This document shows positions 6,756 through 11,696 of a stretch of 11,696 bases of DNA, piece by piece. Source of the stretch: Candidatus Acidiferrum typicum (GTDB lineage Bacteria > Acidobacteriota > Terriglobia > Acidiferrales > UBA7541). The position numbers were made by a program, and so were the translations under genes. The notes under the pieces are model-generated. The model did no database searches and was not told the DNA's origin. It saw only the letters and a list, made by a program, of their open reading frames with translations. Numbering within the stretch: the stretch's first letter is position 1; every line of letters starts with the position of its first letter. Where the stretch lies: contig JAOAPW010000004.1 in assembly GCA_025463105.1 (NCBI GenBank), positions 1 to 11,696 of the forward strand, in the 5' to 3' direction.

Positions 6756-7936
6756 GAAGGTCTCGCTTCCGCGGGTTTCCGCTGAGTATCCATACGTTCC
6801 AGGTATCCGTGAAGTTCGCGCACCAGGTCCAAGGCCACCGCGTCATCCGGATTGATGTCGCGCATGGCGCGCTCAGCATCCGAGAGAGTATTGAAAAGTG
6901 CGCTGGAGGGCCAGCCCAGGCGGTCGGCCGCCGTCTGACACAATTCCGGCAACTTTGCATTCGCGGAGATGCCGAGCTTGCGTGCCAGCGATAACCGCAA
7001 TCGTTGATACACAATCTCCACCGCGGCTGGAGCCGCTCGCGCAGTTTGATACAAGCTTCCCAAAGTGTCCACGAACTCCAATGGCGAAAGCCGGGACTCG
7101 CCCGCGGGCATTCGAACAGGTCCCGAACGGCGGGAGAAAGTGAAGAGGATCGCCGCGAAAACTAACGCGAGTTGCAAGCCGGCCCAAGGCAAGGGAGTTT
7201 CCGCAAAATAAGAACTGAGCGATCGCCGCATGCCGTGAAAATATTCGTCCCAAAGGACACGCGAATTTGACGCGCCCACGGAATTCAGAAACAGCGCCAG
7301 ATTACCTTTGTCGCGGATGGACCCGTTCGAAACAGGCGAGGCAATCGCCCACCAAATCACCTGCCCCTTACCGAACCGATACCAGACCACGCCCGGTTTG
7401 CCGTTTCTGTCATAAATTGCGAGCTGCGATGGCCCGATGGATTTCCACTCGTCCGGTGCCACCATGGTGACCTCTGGCGCGTTGCGGCTCAAGGGTGAAG
7501 GCAGCAGCGCCGAAAAAGGTTTTGGCGTCAAATCGGAATCCGGGATTGGGATTGCGGAAGATTGCGGTGCGAAAGACGCGCCACTGGCTCCCATCACCAG
7601 CAAACGGCCTCCCCCCGAAACGAACCGCGAAACCGCGGCGCGCTCCGCTCTCGAACCTTGTACGGAAGGCTCTGCAAAAATTAATGTAGTCCCGGCCGCG
7701 TCCTCCGGGAGTTCTTGTGGTGGCGATTCCCATCGTTCGACGCGATACCCCGATTGTTGGAGCAGGAGAAAAGCGGCCTTCGTTCCCAACCAATCCGTCG
7801 AATAGCTTGACGGCGTTCCGATGGCCTGCTTCGCTGGTCCGGGTCGCAAAACGTATGTCAGCCCAAGCAGCACGACCATAAGGACCACGGCGCCGGTTAC
7901 GAGTTGGCGGTCGCGGGCGTCGAAGAACGCAGGCAT
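6746..7936 (-). CDS. DUF4350 domain-containing membrane protein
   Basis: A 396-residue protein with two membrane segments (about 12-30 and 250-268) enclosing an extracytoplasmic DUF4350 domain. Visible family features are STDWLGTKAAFLLLQQSGY near 46-64, the glycine-rich FVSGGGRLLVMG at 105-116, and VLWDEYFHG at 227-235, which corresponds to the conserved DEyhHG motif that precedes the second membrane segment. The cytoplasmic tail of about 130 residues is helical. The ATG at 7936 is chosen because GGAG lies 8 nt upstream; this start overlaps the end of the DUF4129 gene by 40 nt. DUF4350 proteins are recurrent partners in MoxR/DUF58 operons but have no established biochemical role. Confidence 0.88.
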   Translation of the reverse strand: MPAFFDARDRQLVTGAVVLMVVLLGLTYVLRPGPAKQAIGTPSSYSTDWLGTKAAFLLLQQSGYRVERWESPPQELPEDAAGTTLIFAEPSVQGSRAERAAVSRFVSGGGRLLVMGASGASFAPQSSAIPIPDSDLTPKPFSALLPSPLSRNAPEVTMVAPDEWKSIGPSQLAIYDRNGKPGVVWYRFGKGQVIWWAIASPVSNGSIRDKGNLALFLNSVGASNSRVLWDEYFHGMRRSLSSYFAETPLPWAGLQLALVFAAILFTFSRRSGPVRMPAGESRLSPLEFVDTLGSLYQTARAAPAAVEIVYQRLRLSLARKLGISANAKLPELCQTAADRLGWPSSALFNTLSDAERAMRDINPDDAVALDLVRELHGYLERMDTQRKPAEARPSWK

Positions 7937-8913
7937 TCCAGAGTCTCCAATTGTTTCCTCACATCGTCCCAATCAGCCGGCGTGGCCGTGTGGTAGCCGT
8001 ACCAGGTGACCTCGAAGCGGCGCGTCAAGTGCGCTAACGGGTCGTACGCGGCGCTCGCACGCTGCACTAATCGTAATGACTCCCGGGGAGTTCGCGAGCG
8101 ATCTTCCGGAAGCAGATGATTCTCCTCGAGCTGAGCCACCGCGGTCCAGTAGGCGGCGTGAATCGCTGCTCGATAATCGCCGCGATCGGCGGCCGCTCGT
8201 GCTTCTCTCGCCCAATAACGCCAGTCTTGCCCAGCGGATCTCGATCCGCGCAAATCCATCTCCGATCGCGCAACAGAATTCATCACGGAGCGGACCGCCC
8301 AGAACGCCAGCAGCAGGCCTGCAAGTGCTACGAGTACCCAGGCGATTGCGTTGCCCACTGACTCCGAAACGCCCAGTCGGCCAAATATTTTTTCCAGGTG
8401 CCGTCCAATCCACGAGCGCACGCGCGCCTGAAATTTGTCCAGCCAGGAAGGTTCATGCGAACCCTGGAACTCACGGTCACGCAAAATCCGGTCGACCTGC
8501 GCACGAGAATGGTCCAGGTCAGCACGGTCAGCTGGCGATAGAAGCGCTTCGGCTGCTTCGCGCAGGGCAGCCAGATGCTGCCGGGCTCGCCGCAACTGGT
8601 CGGTGGCGCCCTTCGGAGCATTTTCCTGCGCTGATAAAGCCGCAGAGAGCCAATCCGTTTTTACACTGAATGCCTGGCCATCGGTCAGGACTATCCACTC
8701 ACTGGGAAGTGACAAGCGGAAGGCATGAATGGTTGCAGGGCTTTCACCGCCGAGTGCCGCGGAGGCACTATGAAGTTCCGTAACATACTCTTGCAGGCTG
8801 ATTACTTTTGGTGGCGATTGCGAATCTGCCGGCCGGCTCCAAAGTCCCGAAGGAAATATTCCAGCGATTAACAACAGCAAAGTGACCCGGAGGATAGTCG
8901 CGGTCGATTTCAA
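7897..8913 (-). CDS. DUF4129 domain-containing membrane protein
   Basis: A 338-residue protein with an N-terminal signal or anchor (about 7-22), an extracytoplasmic helical region (about 30-185), one membrane segment (189-209) and a C-terminal cytoplasmic DUF4129 domain at about 240-325. Diagnostic stretches are ADRGDYRAAIHAAYWTAVAQL, RTPRESLRLV and the FEVTWYGYHTA signature (300-310). DUF4129 is also found as the C-terminal part of some transglutaminase-like proteins, but no transglutaminase domain is present here. The start is a TTG at 8913, 13 nt after the preceding stop, with only GAGG 11 nt upstream; it is the weakest start in the operon, though it gives a sensible signal sequence and no downstream start preserves it. 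It overlaps the DUF4350 gene by 40 nt. Confidence 0.82.
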   Translation of the reverse strand: MKSTATILRVTLLLLIAGIFPSGLWSRPADSQSPPKVISLQEYVTELHSASAALGGESPATIHAFRLSLPSEWIVLTDGQAFSVKTDWLSAALSAQENAPKGATDQLRRARQHLAALREAAEALLSPADRADLDHSRAQVDRILRDREFQGSHEPSWLDKFQARVRSWIGRHLEKIFGRLGVSESVGNAIAWVLVALAGLLLAFWAVRSVMNSVARSEMDLRGSRSAGQDWRYWAREARAAADRGDYRAAIHAAYWTAVAQLEENHLLPEDRSRTPRESLRLVQRASAAYDPLAHLTRRFEVTWYGYHTATPADWDDVRKQLETLECLRSSTPATANS

Positions 8914-8926
8914 GGAACGAGTGGCC

Positions 8927-9895
8927 TCAGGCCGGAGAAGGCGCGTCGGGCGCGGGCGCCGGGTGGTCCAGCGAAGACATCATAAATTGCAGATCGAACG
9001 CTTCCTTGCGGATGCGTGTGTCGTAATAACAGAGTACCAGGGCGATCAACAGAATGGGCCCGGTAATGGCGCCGCCGACTGCCCCACTCATTGCGAACGC
9101 GTAGGCCAGCCATTCCGGAAACTGGCCTGTTCGAGCCGACAACATCATGGTTATGAAAAAAGGCCCCTGGAAAACAATCGCTCCCACGTATGCGATGATC
9201 GAACACAGGAATATTGCTACAAGCATCTGCCAGCGCCGGCCACGCGTTAGATGAACGCTGCGGCGAAGCGCCGCAAGAACTCCCAAATGTTCGAGCAGCA
9301 ACGCGGGAATGGAAACTGCGTATCGCAGCGACCAAACGATCCAGAGCGCAATCCCGGTGATGTAGGTGAGGGCGATGATCAGCCCCATGATAATTCCAAC
9401 TATTACTCGCGGTTGGCCACCACCGCGACCGACTGCGGCGATAACGCCGACTGAAATCCCAACCACAATTCCCATGCCGATCGCCACAAGTATGAACATC
9501 CCGACTGCGCGCAGCAAGGCAACTACGACAACCCCCAAAATTCGCCAGAAGTTCCCCCGAACCTTTCCATAGGCGGCGCGCACGGTAACTTTCTGCCCCA
9601 GATAGGCTTCCGAGACCGCATACGTCGCCGCGCCGATGGCCATCGAATACACAGCCCAGAAAAAGCAAAGAAAGCTAAAGGCGAATAAGCCCATGCCGAT
9701 TGCGAACTTCGGCGTGGGAGCCGTCCCAATGACGGCGGAACTCTGCATGGAAAAAAAGTAGACACTGAATGGGACCGAGAACGCGGATGGAATGGCCATG
9801 ATTCCCGCAAAGAGCCAGAAATGATTGCGGTAAAGCTTGAACGTGCGGTCGAGCAGTTCTCCGAGGGCCAGTGGCCGGAGTTCGATGGCGTCCAT
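8927..9895 (-). CDS. Polytopic membrane protein (glycerophosphodiester phosphodiesterase membrane-domain-like)
   Basis: A 322-residue integral membrane protein with about six hydrophobic segments (roughly 25-50, 65-92, 118-155, 163-190, 222-245, 268-290). The N-terminus RPLALGELLDRTFKLYRNHF and the C-terminal CYYDTRIRKEAFDLQFM are characteristic of the family often named after the membrane domain of glycerophosphoryl diester phosphodiesterase. No phosphodiesterase catalytic domain is present, so no enzymatic activity is implied. A Pro/Ala tail ends the protein. The ATG at 9895 has GGAGG 5 nt upstream, the best ribosome binding site in the operon, consistent with its place as first gene. It is followed after 13 nt by the DUF4129 gene. 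Role in the cluster is unknown; an accessory membrane or assembly component is a guess. Confidence 0.8.
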   Translation of the reverse strand: MDAIELRPLALGELLDRTFKLYRNHFWLFAGIMAIPSAFSVPFSVYFFSMQSSAVIGTAPTPKFAIGMGLFAFSFLCFFWAVYSMAIGAATYAVSEAYLGQKVTVRAAYGKVRGNFWRILGVVVVALLRAVGMFILVAIGMGIVVGISVGVIAAVGRGGGQPRVIVGIIMGLIIALTYITGIALWIVWSLRYAVSIPALLLEHLGVLAALRRSVHLTRGRRWQMLVAIFLCSIIAYVGAIVFQGPFFITMMLSARTGQFPEWLAYAFAMSGAVGGAITGPILLIALVLCYYDTRIRKEAFDLQFMMSSLDHPAPAPDAPSPA

Positions 9896-9921
9896 GCGTT
9901 CCTCCGTCGAAGGGCTGCGGT

Positions 9922-9951
9922 TATATAAACATGCGATAACGGCAAAGGCAA
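9922..9951 (-). promoter_or_regulatory. Candidate promoter of the five-gene MoxR/DUF58 operon
   Basis: On the minus strand TTGCCT (9951-9946) and TATATA (9927-9922) are separated by 18 nt. Initiation near 9915 would give a short leader containing the GGAGG at 9905-9901. It lies in the only sizeable gap (9896-10011) between dnaE2 and the operon; all five downstream genes are on the same strand with gaps of 13 nt or less or overlaps, so a single transcript is expected. Read-through from dnaE2 is also possible, because no hairpin plus T-run was found after its stop. Confidence 0.45.
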
Positions 9952-10011
9952 GTATCCGCCGTGATGAGAGGTTACGATTTTAGAACGCTCAGGTGGGCGC
10001 TCGGAAAAATA

Positions 10012-11696
10012 TCAATGGAAATCATGCGAACTTGTTTCAGCCTGAGTGACGGATAAAGGGCGAACGATTTCGGCTTTCACTGAAATTACATTTTCCTGAT
10101 TTTGCAGTTCCCCCTCAATCAACAAAAAAGGTTGATGAACGATCACCAGATGATATTTCTCGTAAACCGGCGGCGTAATGATGGCGTTGGCAATTCCTGT
10201 TTCGTCTTCCAGGCTGAGAAAAACAAAACCTTTGGCAGTGCCTGGTCTCTGGCGCGCGATGACGGCTCCCGAAATGAGAACGTGAATCCCATTCGGCAAG
10301 CCGCGCAACTCGCTCGCGGAACGCACGCCCTGTTTCTTCAGCCGCTTGCGATGGTAGCCCATCGGATGCGGACCTACCGTCATCCCCGTTCCATTGAAGT
10401 CAGCGACTAATCTTTCTTCCGCAGTCATGAGTTGAAGAGGCGAGATTGCGGAAGCTGGAACATTATTGTTTTTCTCTGCATCACATTCTTGTCCGGGCTC
10501 CGTGGTCAATTCCTTGTGTTGTTCCAGCGTCTCGAGCAAAGGACCTGCCCGCCGCGCCGCACGTTCAACCTGCCACAGAGCGTCTCTGCGATGAAAGTTG
10601 CTTTTGCCTTGGATAAAATTCAAGGCGCCAATTTTTGCCAGCGTCGTCAGCTCCGATTTCTGAATTGCCGGGACACGAAGTTTAAGATCATCGATGGAAA
10701 GAAATGGGCGCATAGCGCGCTCGTTCACAATTGCGTGTGCGATATCGGCGCGCAAGCCGTGGACACTGCGCATGCCCAGCCGAAGAGCAAAATCCTGGCC
10801 ATTTGTTTCGAGCGTGCACAACCAATCTGAACGCGTTACATCGACAGGCCGGACTTTCAGGCCGTGCCGCTGCGCATCCTTTAAGAGAGTTACAGGCTGA
10901 TAGAACCCCATGGGCTGATTGTTCAGGATGGCGGCGGTAAAAGCAGGGAGGTAATGGCATTTCAAGTAGGCGCTGGCATAAGCAATCAGCGCAAAACTGG
11001 CGGCGTGAGATTCCGGAAATCCGTATAACGCAAATGAAGTAATCGATCGAACGATTTTGTCCTGTATCTCAGGATTAATTCCGTTGCGGTCCATACCGAT
11101 CCGAAGCTTCTCTTCGACAGCTTTCATGCGCACTTCGGAACGCTTGAAGCCGAATGCGCGGCGAAGTTCCTCGGCTTCGCCTCCCGTGAACCCCGCGGCG
11201 ATCATGGCCATACGCAGGAGCTGTTCCTGAAAGAGCGGCACGCCCAAGGTGCGCGCAAGCACGGGTTCAAGAGAAGGATGCAGATAGTCCACTGGTTCGC
11301 GTCCCTGGCGGCGCTTCAAATAAGGATTCACCATTTGTCCAACAATGGGGCCGGGGCGAATAATCGCGACCTGCACAACAATATCGTAAAAACATTTTGG
11401 CAAAAGGCGCGGTAAACAAGACATCTGCGCGCGGCTTTCGATCTGAAACATTCCCACCGTATCGGCTTTTTGCAAAGCTTCATAAACTACGGGATCGTTG
11501 GCGGGCAGGCGCCCCAGATCAATTTCCTCGGCGTAATGCTCCTTAATAATTTGCAGAGATTCTTCCAGAACAGACATCATGCCAAGCCCGAGCAAATCCA
11601 CTTTCACAATGCTCATGGCGGAGCAATCGTCCTTATCCCATTGCACGACGACTCGTCCCGGCATGGTCGCCGGTTCCAGCGGCACAACCGAATCCA
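10012..11696 (-). CDS. dnaE2: Error-prone DNA polymerase DnaE2, C-terminal half (5' end beyond window)
   Basis: About 560 C-terminal residues of a C-family polymerase; the full protein is usually about 1,050-1,080 residues. DnaE2 performs damage-tolerant, mutagenic synthesis with ImuA/ImuB-type partners. The frame is open to the right edge. The DnaE2 signature PLEPATMPGR then QWDKDDC is followed by IVKVDLLGLGMM, which carries the third catalytic aspartate; the PDIDxDF pair lies off the window. Further on are DTVGMFQIESRAQMSCLPR, IRPGPIVGQMVNPYL, the RRAFGFKRSE segment, a helix-hairpin-helix-like region, and a C-terminal OB-fold (VLISGAVIARQRPGTAKGFV, then FLSLEDETGIANAII). It ends in SSHDFH, the usual DnaE2 terminus, so the 3' end is intact. 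It is distinguished from replicative DnaE1 by these motifs. imuA and imuB, if present, would be expected beyond the right edge. Confidence 0.93.
   Translation of the reverse strand, partial: DSVVPLEPATMPGRVVVQWDKDDCSAMSIVKVDLLGLGMMSVLEESLQIIKEHYAEEIDLGRLPANDPVVYEALQKADTVGMFQIESRAQMSCLPRLLPKCFYDIVVQVAIIRPGPIVGQMVNPYLKRRQGREPVDYLHPSLEPVLARTLGVPLFQEQLLRMAMIAAGFTGGEAEELRRAFGFKRSEVRMKAVEEKLRIGMDRNGINPEIQDKIVRSITSFALYGFPESHAASFALIAYASAYLKCHYLPAFTAAILNNQPMGFYQPVTLLKDAQRHGLKVRPVDVTRSDWLCTLETNGQDFALRLGMRSVHGLRADIAHAIVNERAMRPFLSIDDLKLRVPAIQKSELTTLAKIGALNFIQGKSNFHRRDALWQVERAARRAGPLLETLEQHKELTTEPGQECDAEKNNNVPASAISPLQLMTAEERLVADFNGTGMTVGPHPMGYHRKRLKKQGVRSASELRGLPNGIHVLISGAVIARQRPGTAKGFVFLSLEDETGIANAIITPPVYEKYHLVIVHQPFLLIEGELQNQENVISVKAEIVRPLSVTQAETSSHDFH

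Noticed and set aside
9987..10002. CGCTC repeated twice after dnaE2 as a possible terminator
   Set aside because: The two CGCTC copies are direct, not inverted, and no stable hairpin plus T-run forms on the minus strand.

Overview
The window looks like chromosomal DNA from a Gram-negative-type bacterium of moderate GC content, most likely an acidobacterium (Acidobacteriota, Terriglobia-like). This assignment is inference. It rests on the exported redoxin with an Acidobacteria-style N-terminal module, an AsmA-type envelope protein, a DnaE2 mutagenesis polymerase, the MoxR/DUF58/DUF4350/DUF4129 cluster and palindromic intergenic repeats of a kind I recall from that phylum. No rRNA, tRNA, CRISPR array, transposase or phage gene was seen.

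Layout. (1) 1-765, minus strand: an exported redoxin that runs off the left edge. Its reading frame is interrupted by a single TGA exactly where the first cysteine of the active-site CxxC motif belongs. The frame is open on both sides, the context is Trp-TGA-Pro-Tyr-Cys-Lys, and a SECIS-like hairpin with a GGUC loop starts just downstream. I read it as a selenoprotein. (2) 766-958: a divergent intergenic region with a candidate promoter for the redoxin. (3) 959-2320, plus strand: an AsmA-family protein. (4) 2321-2682: no gene, but two inverted copies of a 32-nt palindromic repeat, one forming a terminator-like hairpin followed by six T. (5) 2683-9895: a compact seven-gene cluster. Five genes run leftward from a promoter near 9950: a polytopic membrane protein, DUF4129, DUF4350, MoxR AAA+ ATPase and DUF58. 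Then comes a SpoIIM-family gene on the opposite strand and an RDD-family gene on the minus strand. (6) 10012-11696, minus strand: the C-terminal half of the error-prone polymerase DnaE2, cut by the right edge.

How the genes work together. MoxR ATPases usually act as chaperone-like remodellers on VWA or DUF58 partner proteins, and the DUF4129, DUF4350, SpoIIM and RDD proteins supply membrane components, so the cluster probably encodes one envelope-associated machine of unknown function. Its order, including the flipped SpoIIM gene, matches what I remember of Mycobacterium tuberculosis Rv3690-Rv3695. The genes are packed tightly: SpoIIM and RDD start codons are separated by 2 nt, and SpoIIM and DUF58 stop codons overlap.

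The standout observation is the probable selenocysteine-containing exported redoxin. A conventional gene caller would truncate it at 154 residues or call a pseudogene.
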